Below the pieces are notes generated by a model. That model was not told where the DNA came from and made no database searches. It saw nothing but the letters and a program-made list of their open reading frames with translations. Source: Larimichthys crocea (Eukaryota; Chordata; Actinopteri; Sciaenidae). From it: a stretch of 64,000 bases of DNA. The stretch covers positions 6,044,979 to 6,108,978 of the forward strand of contig NC_040022.1 of assembly GCF_000972845.2 (NCBI RefSeq), in the 5' to 3' direction. How positions within the stretch are numbered: position 1 is the stretch's first letter; each line of letters begins with the position of its first letter. Shown one piece after another: positions 38,701 to 50,178 of this stretch. The translations under genes were made by a program, and so were the position numbers.

Positions 38701-40777
38701 GTCATTTCTTCTGTTCTCCTGCCAAGTCTGCTCTACCCAATGGTGCTGCTGCTCAGCACAGAGGAGAACAAGGACTGTTACCTTGGGAACAACACGACCT
38801 AATAGTCTTTTTTTGTTAAACCATAGTCTGTGGGCTCAGGACAGAGATCCAAAAGCACCTCTATTTTCAGAATGCTCATTGAGAGGTGGCCCATTGTGAA
38901 GCGACATTGTGCTGAGGCATCTTCATTCAGATATTACCATTTCAGAGCCTTGTATAACTGTTCCCCAACACATCGAAAATAATGCCTCTTGTTGTTGTGG
39001 CCCCTATGTGTGTGTGTGTGTGTGGGACCTGGTTGTACTTCAGTTTGGTCCTGCAGTGTATTTTAACAGAAGGATGCCACTGCGGCTGAAATGAAAGCCA
39101 CCATTGCTAATATATAGTGTTGTATAATGTAAAAGAGCGGAAACGCTACATTGCACAGCAAAGTATCTGTTTCATGAATGGTGTAATACAAATCTGATGA
39201 CCACAATTTCATAGTCGTGTCATAAAACTGAGCCGTCTGTGCTGTAGAAAGATGTAGTTATTAATAAATCCGTTTTTTTTTTTTGTTTGACCAAAGAAAG
39301 AGTGCTGTGTAATCTCTCTTGCTCAGACTGTAGATATCCTACAACAACCAGAATGCACCAAACAATCCAGCTAGTAGGTAATGTTCTGTGCTCGGATTCG
39401 GCTCGTCCGTTTTCAAGCAGGTCAAAATGGCGACCTGGTCACACATACTACACACATACTACAGCTAAACGCTTGACATTGAAGTTTGATTCATGTTTGA
39501 TCAACACCACCTAGTTTGGTTGTAGTTTTGTGAGCCAGTGTTGCACCGTAATTATTGTCGCATCAGATTCTGATACTCCTCACCACACTTCTCTCAATCC
39601 TGACCGTTAAGCCGTTATAATACACAATACAAGTATAACCTGTAGTTTGAACAGATGCCCTCTGGTGGACAAACTATGTAATGACATTTCTGTATTAATA
39701 TTTCTTGTTCAAGCACGCTGATACCAACACACCTTCTTTATATTTGTATTATTTTCTACATGATTAAAATGCATCCAAACAATGAACTAACACATAGTGA
39801 ATTATGTGATAAGCAAAACAAAAAAAGTGTAAAACAAACTATGTTTTGTATTTTTTGCTTTAAAGACAGTTTTGCACACTCTTGGCATTTCCCTAAATCA
39901 GCTTCATTGACTGAGAACTTTTGACTGCAGCTGATGTATTGATCAGGCTCCATTGGCTTTGTGTCGAGTTTTCACAAGGTCGTAGAAGTCAAGGCAAAAA
40001 AAAACTCAATCCGTTACAATCAGGTGGGGATATGTGAGGAAAACTCACCACAGCTGCAGTAGAAGCATTAGGGCGATAGTGTAAAGTTATATACTAAAGT
40101 TCAGACAGAGCTTGTTAGCTTTCTATTTCAAGTGCACTGAACTTTGTTTTTTCATTATACAGTATGATTTCATTGAAATATTCCTGGGATTAAATGTTCT
40201 TTGTGTCATTTTCTGGAGGTTAGGGATAGGAACATGATTGCTTTGAAGACATTAGAAGTTTGGTACATTAACTCAAACTTAACCACTTTTGTTCCCCGCT
40301 GTCTTACACCTCCGCCCTCCCCTGAGCTTCATTTACCAGTCTTTTTATTCAACGCTGTCTTGCAGAGCGCCGGCTCTTAAACTTCAGGTCTTTCTTTGTT
40401 AACTGCGATTCTATAAATGTAACTTAGTTCATGGGCTGTATTGTGCTCCCACAATGGTAATAATTTAAGAATCCATTAAGCAAGCTGTTATATCTTTAGC
40501 ATGAATGTCAGAAACTCAGGGAGGGCTCAGGTATGTTAGCTTATGAGATTAACAAAAGCTTCACTAGCTTAACAATATTTAATGCAGTGGGGTTTGTCCA
40601 TTTTTGTAAAAAAGTACATCTTGATTCCTCAGTGCTCAAATTATAGTTTAACTATTAAACATACTGTTAATTTTTAAACTTCAGCTTCGCTCAAGGTTTG
40701 CTTCTCACTTTCTCATTCCCACTGTTCAAATGCAGTGTTTCTCGGAGGCTGTAGGGTGAGAAATATGAGGTAAAATT

Positions 40778-40778
<1 letters not shown>
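35771..40778. other. Unique sequence, no gene seen
   Basis: Five kilobases of AT-rich DNA with short frames only (for example 110 codons minus at 37945-38277, no domain). A motif matching the CTCF core on the minus strand, ccaccagagggca, is at 39656-39668; a motif match only. Confidence 0.45.
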
Positions 40779-40808
<30 letters not shown>

Positions 40809-40813
40809 TTATC

Positions 40814-40845
<32 letters not shown>

Positions 40846-40888
40846 ATATATATATTATATATATATATATATATATATTATATATTAT

Positions 40889-40924
<36 letters not shown>

Positions 40925-40928
40925 ATAG
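40779..40928. repeat. Compound (TG)n(TA)n microsatellite
   Basis: About nine TG units (40779-40796) pass directly into about 130 bases of TA repeats broken by att and ta-ata variants. The 166-codon frame that begins in it is an artefact of the alternating sequence. Confidence 0.95.
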
Positions 40929-42545
40929 TATTTTTTTAAACAGTATTAGCTCCCTCACTCCCAGCTTGCCAGGTACTGCAGCTTGGTCAGTGGCCCAACG
41001 CTCAGGATGTTTTGTAAAGTCATCCAAAAAACATTTAACTAACTTTTTCACCTGCTTTAACAAGGTTAGCCACGTGTGGCGGACGCTTGTTGTTAATGAC
41101 ATATCCTTTATAGACGATGTACTGAAACCTGGTGCGTTCACTGTAGGCCTCACGGTTCGACAGTTATACTTGTGCAATCAATATACTTGGGAAACACTGT
41201 CTTGTGTTGCATGTTGGCGAAATAAAATGAAACATTTCACATTGAAAGAACCGACCTACAGTAAGATGATTCAATGAAAAATGTGTTCTGTCTTTGACCT
41301 TGCAGTGCAGGCTTTCTGTGTCCCCCTTGATTTCACTTTTATTATTTTTATTATCATGCAATGGATGTTACACATACCAATCAGTTGTTATTGAAAAGTG
41401 GCTTTTTCTGTTGAAAACATTGCAAGAGCAGAGTGATGGAGAGGCAAATGATTGTAATATCAGTGACTCTGACGATCTGCTGCAGAGAAGTCAATTTCTG
41501 TTCTGTGTTTGATTCATTTGTGATTATTAGTGACAGAAGAACAAATCCGGTGGATAATGTCTGTTATAATTCTCCCGAGAGTGAGGTGATGTTATTAACG
41601 TCTCAAACCAAACCCCAGAACATATTTCATTTACATTGAGACTAATTGACTAACTGTGTATCTGCTTGTGTGGGTGGCATCCTAATGTTAATTCAAAGTC
41701 TTGTTATGATGCATGTTTTACATTTGTCTCTGGCACATTCTAAATATTTCTCTCTCCTTCTGTCTCTTTTCATGCTGGTGAACTGTTGTCAATGCCCTTC
41801 CTCCTGCTGGGTCACCTTCGCCGTCACCTCCCTCCCTCCCTCTCTCCCTCCCCAATCCTGGCTTTTCCTCCGGGCTCCACCACCTCCCCTGCGGCTCTTT
41901 TTGGCTGGCTGTCTTAGGTAAGTGTTCTGTTTTAAAGCATTACTCACAGCCTGCCTCCCCTGGCTTTGAAGCAGAGTGGGATGCTCTCTTCCATCCTCTC
42001 ACAGTGGAGGTCGGGCAGAGATTTAGCACCGGACCAGACCAGATCAGACTGGACTGGACAGTTAGCTCAGAGCCATCTAAGACCTTACTTCATTCAGTGA
42101 AACAAGCTACACTGAGACAGCGCTTATGTGCTGTGCTTAGGCTGCAGGGTTACAAGTCACTGGTTTATTCATGTTATGAAAAATGAAATGAGTATTTACG
42201 TGTTTTAGGAATGAATTTCTGGACACAAAAAAAATGTGTGACGTTTCTGTGAGAAGCAGAAAACAAGAGAATGAAAAACATAATAATCCAGCCATGACCT
42301 CACTGGCTTGGACATTTTATTGAAGCGTACAGGTCTTCCAGCCAGGCAGCTATTACAGATTGCCGCTGCTGGAAAAAGGACAGAGCTGTGAGACATGTGA
42401 TCTGCTCAATGATGTCGACTTGAAGAGGGAAGATTGATATAAAAGTGAGGAAAGTGTGTGAAGAGCGAGAGCCCAGCAGGTCAGGAGGAGTATGAACAGA
42501 ATGCCCTCCTGCTGCAGAGAGGATTGTGCCGGCATTCATGATTGA
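40929..42545. other. Unique sequence; pyrimidine tract and donor-like site
   Basis: A ccctccct-type tract at about 41828-41852 is followed about 65 bases later by a perfect donor consensus ag|gtaagt (GT at 41918). This could be a small untranslated exon on the plus strand, but nothing else supports it. No coding exon is seen. Confidence 0.4.
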
Positions 42546-42571
42546 TTTTTTTTTTTTCTCTCTCTCTCTCA
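42546..42571. repeat. T run with (CT)n
   Basis: Twelve or so T followed by about seven CT units. Confidence 0.9.
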
Positions 42572-42695
42572 CTCTATTTTTCACACATCGGAGATCAAAT
42601 GCATACCAGCTGCCATGTCACTGTGGGGTTTGTGATCATGCACAAACAGAATGGGAACAGCATTAATGAGAGAAACACTTAATAAAAAAAAATAT

Positions 42696-42705
42696 NNNNN
42701 NNNNN
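42696..42705. other. Assembly gap of 10 N
   Basis: Ten unresolved bases. They sit immediately to the left of the inverted-repeat arm that begins at 42706. Confidence 1.
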
Positions 42706-43394
42706 AACGGACACACGACAAAACTGCACACAACCACATGTGGACCCACAGCTGATGAACCAAATTCACCCCTAAGCTGTGACAATGGAGAGGGATCGCA
42801 GGGGAGGATTGACAAAAGCAAATGTTTACTCTCCACTCCTGAATAAAGAGCTGCTTAAACTGACGAAACCCTAAGACATACAGAAGCACACACACACACC
42901 ACAACACACAACACACGAGATCTCCCTCCTCTCCTTAACAGCTACTATTTCACTCTTGACTATGCTATACCATCTAGTGGAGCACTCTGGTAGGGCAAGA
43001 GGTGGAGTGGAGGAGCTGAGTGCAGCTCATGGATCAAATCTCAGTATTGATTACCATGCCATGTTGACATCAAACTGTTATTGGTATTTGGGTGAAAAGC
43101 TTCCCCAAACGTCGTGCCTCTCTTAGTGGAGAGGTTAAGCGTGGGCTGAAATGCTGGGAGAGACATCCCACTGTGGACCGCTACTGTGGGCATGATGGAG
43201 TCCAATAACGGGCTGCAAGCAAATCTCTGCGGGTACGACTGAGACGGAATACCATTTAACAGGGGAGTAAACAAACACAATGAGCTGCTAACATCAATAC
43301 CTGTACAGCGGACATCCACATTGAGGAAGTGTTGATTTCTGTCAACAAATGCCACCAGGGGAGCAGTGATCAGATGTGCGCTGGTCCATCCTGA
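42706..43394 (+). repeat. Left arm of a giant inverted repeat
   Basis: These 689 bases are the reverse complement of 43616-44315. Long stretches are identical, including an uninterrupted one of more than 100 bases around 42940-43070 against 43945-44075. The differences are nearly all short insertions or deletions, often in homopolymers (for example four against five C, three against four A), with few clean substitutions. A minus-strand frame at 43041-43355 and one at 42581-42916 read across it, and related peptides appear in the other arm, but they are broken by the indels and match nothing I know. It is either a real palindrome or an assembly product. Confidence 0.95.
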
Positions 43395-43395
43395 T

Positions 43396-43483
<88 letters not shown>

Positions 43484-43615
43484 GGATGCAAATGATCCCA
43501 CAATGCAATGTAAAAAAGTGATGCAATCTCATGATCTCCCACTCCCACTACATCTACAAGACCTAAACTTGCGCTGTGGGGATGGTAATATATATATATA
43601 TATATATATATAATG
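43395..43615. repeat. (TA)n-flanked spacer of the inverted repeat
   Basis: (TA)n at 43395-43456, a T27 run at 43457-43483, about 102 bases of ordinary sequence (43484-43585), then (TA)n again at 43586-43612. The TA tracts are themselves symmetrical, so the arms could pair well into the spacer, leaving about 129 bases unpaired. Confidence 0.95.
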
Positions 43616-44315
43616 TCAGGATGGACAGCACGCCACATCTGATCACTGCTCCCCCTGGTGGCATTTGTTGACAGAAATCACACTTCCTCAATGTGGATTT
43701 AATGTCCGCTGTACAGGTATTGATGTAGGTATTGGGTTTGTTTACTCCCCTGTTAAAATGGTATTCCGTCTCAGTCGTACCCCGCAGAGATTTGCTTGCA
43801 GCCCGTTATTGGACTCCATCATGCCCACAGTAGCAGGTCCACAGTGGGATGTCTCTCCCAGCATTTCAGCCCACGCTTAACCTCTCCACTAAGAGAGAGC
43901 ACGACGTGCGTGGGGAAGCTTTTCACCCAAATACACAATAACAGTTTGATGTCAACATGGCATTGGTAATCAATACTGAGATTTGATCCATGAGCTGCAC
44001 TCAGCTCCTCCACTCCACCTCTTGCCCTACCAGAGTGCTCCACTAGATGGTATAGCATAGTCAAGAGTGAAATAGTAGCTGTTAAAGGAGAGGAGGGAGA
44101 TCTTGTGTGTTTGTGTGTGTGTGTGTGTGTGTGCTTCTGTATGTCTTAGGGTTTCGTCAGTTTAAGCAGCTCTTGATTCAGGAGATGGAGAGTAAACATT
44201 TGCTTTTGTCAATCCTCCCCTGCGATCCCTCTCATTGTCACAGCTTAGGGGTGAATTTGGTTCAAAGTCAGCTGTGGGTCACATGCGGTTGTGTGCAGTT
44301 TTGTATGTGTCAGTT
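43616..44315 (-). repeat. Right arm of the giant inverted repeat
   Basis: The reverse complement of 42706-43394, slightly longer because most length differences are extra bases here. It includes a (TG)n run at 44105-44133 where the left arm has a shorter, interrupted (CA)n. A motif close to the CTCF consensus, ccaccagggggagcag on the minus strand, lies at about 43647-43662; the left-arm counterpart near 43352 has one G fewer. Confidence 0.95.
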
Positions 44316-47300
44316 TGTGTGTGCTTGTCATTGTAGATATCCACCTATTAACACCCGTCAGCCTTCTCCGTGACCCTGTGTTTGCTGACAGCGGCCGTGC
44401 TGAGGCCACACACCTCAAACTGTCTCTGACAGTGATTGTCAGGTGTGTGAAACACAAGGCTTGTTGTTCAAAGCACAGCAGCCGGGTAAACAACACCTAA
44501 CAGGCTGGTTAAGTGCTTAAAATAATAGGGAATGTCAGATTTTTTTAAACCATGCGGGTACCTGCTGTTGCAAAATGGGGAGATCAAATCAATGCTGCTT
44601 GTTTATTCATTGAGAGGGCAGTTCTGTCAGTTGTATTCTGACAGCCAGCAGGTATAAGTGCATCGCGTCAGGACATTAGTTTGGCCCTGACACAACTCGC
44701 AGCTACGTGACGGCGAGGGTATCATCAGCGCAGGAGGAGCTGAGCCAGGAATGTTTGAAGCCAATGCTCTTTTTTCCCAGCTCGCAAGGTGTATAATGGA
44801 CTCCATTTGTAAATAATAACAGGGTGTGCTTGTGCAAAAAAACAATACTCTGACAGCAGCTTAAATTGGCTTCAGGATCTTCACAGTCTTATATATATAT
44901 TTATACTGGAGATGAGTCCTGGCAACAAAAATAGTCTCTCGCACTAATATTCATCGTGTTCCCGCTACGTTAGAGGGCTTTAAGGTTGCTAATTTGCACA
45001 AAACCCTAAACAGAGTTCAAAGCTGTGTTGTTGAGTCTAATCAGCCTTCATGTTCACAGCGAGAGTCAGAGATAATTATAACAAAGAGTTCTTGTACCAG
45101 TGCTACTCATGACCTGCTAAAGGTCATTTACTCAGCCGACCGCTGGATAGGCGATATTCTTAGTCGATGTGTCTGCTGGGAAAATTATAAAGATGCCACA
45201 GACAAAGAGGTTAAAGTAGCATCTTTGTACAGCGCAATGCACATTATTAGGTAGGCAATTTTTTACAATACTTCGCAGAGTGAGATGGTTAAAACAAGTT
45301 CATTATAACTAAAACATCTGTTTATAACTTTATGCCATACATATTGAGCAATATATCTCGAGCTTGCACTAACGAATGTTATTCTACATCTGATGAATAA
45401 TGTGAAAGGTGTCCCCTAACCTTGCAGCGTTTTGGTGTCTTTCAGCTCATTGTTTTGTCTTCACAGCTATAGCCTTACTGTCTTTCCAACTTAAAAGCCC
45501 TGATAAATCCACTGAACACAAGCCGCCCAGTGCCAAACAGAAGAAGCTGGCAACCGTAGCTGGTGAACATGTTGCAGGTTTTAGCAGCTCAGGAGACAGA
45601 TCTTTTCAGTTGTTGGAGACCAACAGAGCAAAAAAGGAGAGGACGTACGTTCAGTCTAGTGTTTACATGTTGATCTGCTGAGGCCAAAAAGAAGAAAAAC
45701 AAATCAGAATATATGGTTTGGCACATTACTTAAGAAGTGTTTATTTGTGTTTTTGAGAAATAAAGATTGGAATTATGGGTCTCCCAACGGACCCCCAATA
45801 CCCTTCATACCCCTTTTTTTAATTATTTAGTAAGTTACTACTTATTTAGATATACTTTCTGTAAATTATGTTTCTCATATGGTTTAATTGCTGTTTCAAA
45901 GTCCTCACCACACTGCCAGAGATAAAGTTATTGGAGAGAAATGCTGATGCCATGATTTACATATATTTATGTATATATTTTTCGACTTAATGTAGTCAAA
46001 TTTCATGTATGATTTTAAATGCAGAATATACACTCTCTACAGGGTGCTAAAGCTTACAAATGTATAAAAAATACATGACCTCAGTGTCCTCACAGCACTG
46101 CAATCTCAGAATGAGCTTCTATGAGTTACACACGGCAATGCACGGTTCATTTGCATCATTTCTAATCGGAAGCAAATTAAGAGGTGCAAGTTATATACAG
46201 TAAACTGCAGCCATCACAATATCCCAAAACTTCTATAAATACTTCTATTCTTTCTCCAATTCTGCACACACAGTTGTAGTTTTGCAAATCCTCTTTTTAT
46301 CTCCATTGTGGATTGTGAACAGACCCACAGACCGTATGCCTCAAGGCTTCCTGTAGGAGGCGCTGTGGGAGTTTGAGGTGATGCGGTCATTGCTGTGAGC
46401 GATTCAGTGCTGGTTAACAGTCAGAGCGAGAGCTGCATTCATATTCTTAGTTAATTTAAGGTCTGCATCAGACTGGTCGGTTTTCTTTAGTTCCTCCAGG
46501 ACTGAAGGTAGCTGCTAAGTTGCCGGACAGCTGTTTGTGTTAAGATAACATTAAACACTGATGCACTGGATAAATGAGGCTTCTCGTGGGGCTTCTGTAG
46601 AAAAACAAGTTCACTCAGCAGAGGTAAGTGTTGAAAATAGCCAGACTTCTTCTTTTCAAATGGAAAAGAAAATATGAAAAGTAAAAAACCTCTAAAAAAG
46701 AATAAAAAGCTCTACAGCTACATTTCTGACTGATTCTAAATCTTAATTCTTCAGAAACATATACCATAAATGTACTTTTAAGTGAAATAAGAAACCCTGC
46801 ACTTGCTTAATAAAAAACAACCTTCAAGTAAACTAGTTTACGTGCAGGAAAGAGGGAAATGTATCTCAGTTTTCAGCAGGAAACTAAATGTGTGGTCTGC
46901 TGGAACTTCTACAAGGACGTCCACTCCGCACTATAGCTGCTTGAGTTGCAATACATTGACAGACAGACAGGTTAAAAAAAACTGGTGATCCTAATTAAGT
47001 TTGAAATGTAAATATGCTTATATGTTTTACTGGGAGTCCAAAAACTATCCACCAGCTGTTTGTCCTTTGAATTTGACCATTCCCAAGAGAAATGCCAAGT
47101 CCTCATCTGAAATTGGTGTTTCATCACAGGCAGACTTGCCAATTGGTGCTCCAAAGAACCCAACTCGGGTCCACTGTAGTACACTACTACACACACAACC
47201 CCACATTTGGTCCTTTAACTTAGTTACTGAATTATTGTTAAAAGGTAAAAGTAAGGTAAAAGTAGGGAAACCCATGTATCATGTTGTTCTGGTACTGAAA

Positions 47301-49321
47301 ATATAGATTATACCCAACCTATATGTACCGTGTTTATACTGTGTACTGTTTCGTGTCAGGTGTGGAAGTAGGAAGAAGACTATCCTGTGTTTACGCCTTA
47401 AACCAGAGGTTTTGAAGCTGTAAGGTCTGTCTCCCCCAGGGTGGCACGGGAGAGTTGAAAGGGCCTGCAAAGGGAAGGAAGTGAAGCAAAGCTATCGTGT
47501 GATGTGAAAGGGATGTGCTTAGAGAAAACAACGGGAAGTTCTTGGAGTTTGGCTGGCTCGATCTGGCTGCTTATCAGCGTGGTCAGCAGTTAGAGCTGCA
47601 GCAGCGCCGACCGTGACAAACTGCTCATGTAGGCAATCATGGCACTTTAAAACCCTTAATGCCTGATTGGTGCAATTTGCTTAAAAATCATACACGGTAT
47701 GACTTGAACTTTCCAAAAATTGGACACTTCACTATAATCTTCAGTATTAATCACAGAAATAATGTCTAGAAATAGAACTCCAGAACTTTCCTGAGAATCT
47801 TCATTTTTAAGTTTTCTTCAGTATCAAAGTAATCCATCCAGTGGTTGTCTGTGCATCAATGAGTCCAAACAGGAGCTAGTTGTGTTATTCCTTACAGTAG
47901 GGGGGGATAAATGATGGGTTGTTGGGGTGCATAGTGGTGTCACTTATGTCCAAAAGGGAATCCACATGTTCAGACCTGTGCCAAAAACTAATTAATCGTC
48001 AGTAAAAGCAGTAGAGAAAGAAACTGTGACGTCAACAATTCATGTAAACCAGACAAATACAGCCATATGGACAAACATAACAATTCAACTCCCCCAGGTG
48101 ATATTGTGATACTGATGGTACACCAGGGAGCAGTGAATGAAGCTGTATAAAAATTGAGTTTGGCTATGGAGACCAGAGCCAATCTTGTTTCCGTCTCAAA
48201 CTGACCATTTTCCTGTGCAAACACAATTTGTTTCTGTTATTTAGCCACCTCGAGAATGACAATTCTGACCCTCGGTTTTGCTTTGTGCACTGTTTCTTTG
48301 CTGTCAGAATAAGTAAGAGGTTGACACATTTCCGAAATATATCACAAGTTTTTGCAGTGTGAAAGTTCTGTGCAAGCTCATGCCCGGAAGATATTCGAAG
48401 CGGCCTTGTGCTTGAAGAGGTAGACGGAGAGCCAGACATTTGGCCAGACATTTTAAATACCCTGCAAAGTCAGCTTCTTTCAAAACATCTATTCAAACAA
48501 AGTAATTTCAATACTTGAATTAGTCTTTACTTCTGCAGGCACTCATCGGTAAGAGAGTTGTATTATTGCAAATAGGAAAAAAGGATGAGGTGATCCCTGC
48601 GGTGATCTACAAAACAGATGATATGACAGTTCTCAAAGCTGTTCTCGAACCTGCCCTAGATTTTCATAATTGTTCAAATTCAGTTCCAAGTTACGCTGTC
48701 AGCTCAACTTTGCTATTGATGAATGCACTGCAGCACACAGTACTTCTAGTGCACATGTTATTTCTCCTGGTCATAGCTTTGAGAAGAAAGTGTGTTTGTT
48801 TCACATCTTTGTGTTTGCTTTCCTGTTGGGGGGAAATTGCTCGTCTTACATGTTCACCCCTGCAAGATCCGCGGTCATGTTTTCAGCAGCTAATGGGGAT
48901 CCAGGTAAAGATGGAAAAAGCACACCATTACTCTCTGCTATGTAAGAAATCTCATCTTTATTATGGTGTTCACTCATCCGTCGAAGACTGTGTGTTAGAT
49001 GTCAGGCTGCCCTTGAAATTTGTGGTTTCATGAAATCGACCTCATTTCTGTCTATTGTTTTCTCAACAGTCAAGATAACTGAAGATAAACTGAGTGCTCT
49101 TTTGTTCTCTTTTTCTCTCTCTGTCTGATGACTTTGACTTTACTATAGGCGGAAAAGCATTTAGTTGTGCTTTAGCTTGCTGCCTGTAAAATCCACTGTT
49201 TTCATACTGCAACAACACAAGTGCTTGAAATGTGAAGTGAATAGAAGTGGTGAAAGGGAAGAAGGTTAGGGTTGAGTAGCATTTCATTGAATCTGAATTC
49301 AGTCATATTGATTTGATTTTT
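44316..49321. other. Unique sequence, no gene seen
   Basis: Five kilobases with short, domain-free frames. The longest, 155 codons plus at 48566-49033, contains no family motif. A CRE-type octamer tgacgtca lies at 48027-48034. No young interspersed repeat recognised. Confidence 0.45.
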
Positions 49322-49371
49322 ACTATTATTATTATTATTAATAATAATAGTAGTAGTAGTAGTAGTAGTAA
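49322..49371. repeat. Compound trinucleotide repeat
   Basis: (ATT)n followed by (AAT)n and then (AGT)n. The first two blocks are mutually complementary and can form a small hairpin. Confidence 0.95.
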
Positions 49372-49492
49372 AATTCTATACACATTGCACATATTCCATC
49401 ATCAGGTCAACATTTCAGTTAGCCCAATACTTTGGCCTATGACCAAATACCTGTAAAATTATTAGATGGGAGATTTGTCCAAATGAGGATAG

Positions 49493-50173
49493 TGTCAGGC
49501 CGGGACTCAATGAGGACTCAGATGCAGAGTTTGGCAGACAGCTGTTTTATTCAGGTCGACAATATCCTCGACTGAGTGAGGCTATAAAAAAGGCCTAAAC
49601 TAGAGGAAACAAAAAATCACTCCAAAGGAGGAAAAAGCACTGAACTACTCTTAAGAAAAACTAAATCAAAATCACTCTCAACAAGGAACAACAAAAGGCT
49701 ATGACTACTCTTATTAAAGATTAACAAAATCAAAATCACTCACAACGAGGAACAACAAAAGGCTATGAAACATTAACTTAAGGCGCTCAAAAACGAGGCT
49801 GAAAACACACTAGGCTAAATACAAAGAAACAAAAGGACTAGACTAAGAAGTACAACAGAAAATCACTCATACGAGGTAGAAAAACAAAAGAACACTAGAG
49901 CTATGATGCTGTGACTGTGGGCTATGGAAAAAGGGCTTTGGTGCACGCTACGAAAGACGAAACACTTCGGCACGGGACAAAGGGAGACGCAGACAATATA
50001 TACACAAGGTAATGGGGAACAGGTGGAAACAATCAGGGCGGGGAAGACAATCAGACCGGTGACACACGAGGAAGGGCAAGTGACCTGAAACGAGAGGAGA
50101 GTTATCTTTCAAAATAAAACAGGAAATGACAAGACATAACAAAAACCCAGCTTGACCTCACCGCGGTGTGACA
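49493..50173 (-). mobile_element. Solo LTR of a retrotransposon
   Basis: The 681-bp element starts TGTCAGG and ends GTGTGACA, the TG...CA boundaries of an LTR, and is flanked by the exact 5-mer gatag at 49488-49492 and 50174-50178, the usual LTR-element duplication length. There is no internal coding region, primer-binding site or second LTR, so it is a recombination remnant. On the minus strand a TATA-like 'tgtgtatatattgtctgc' (about 50,000) precedes the presumed transcription start, which sets the orientation. Within it an imperfect tandem of about 60 bp, 'atcaaaatcactc..aac.aggaacaacaaaaggctatga', occurs at about 49665-49770. Class (probably Ty3-like) is an inference. Confidence 0.88.
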
Positions 50174-50178
50174 GATAG

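Noticed and set aside
40777..41277. 166-codon plus frame
   Set aside because: Its first third is Tyr/Ile repeats from (TA)n; the remainder has no domain and is contradicted by an overlapping minus frame.
42581..44373. Related peptides in the two palindrome arms as duplicated genes
   Set aside because: They resemble each other only because the arms are inverted copies; frames are broken by indels and no domain is seen.
48566..48700. Reverse-transcriptase-like YxxDD motif in a plus frame
   Set aside because: A lone Tyr-Lys-Thr-Asp-Asp match with none of the neighbouring LINE reverse-transcriptase blocks; consistent with chance.
49600..49800. CRISPR-like array
   Set aside because: The similar units are an imperfect tandem inside a vertebrate LTR; there are no equal spacers and the organism is a eukaryote.
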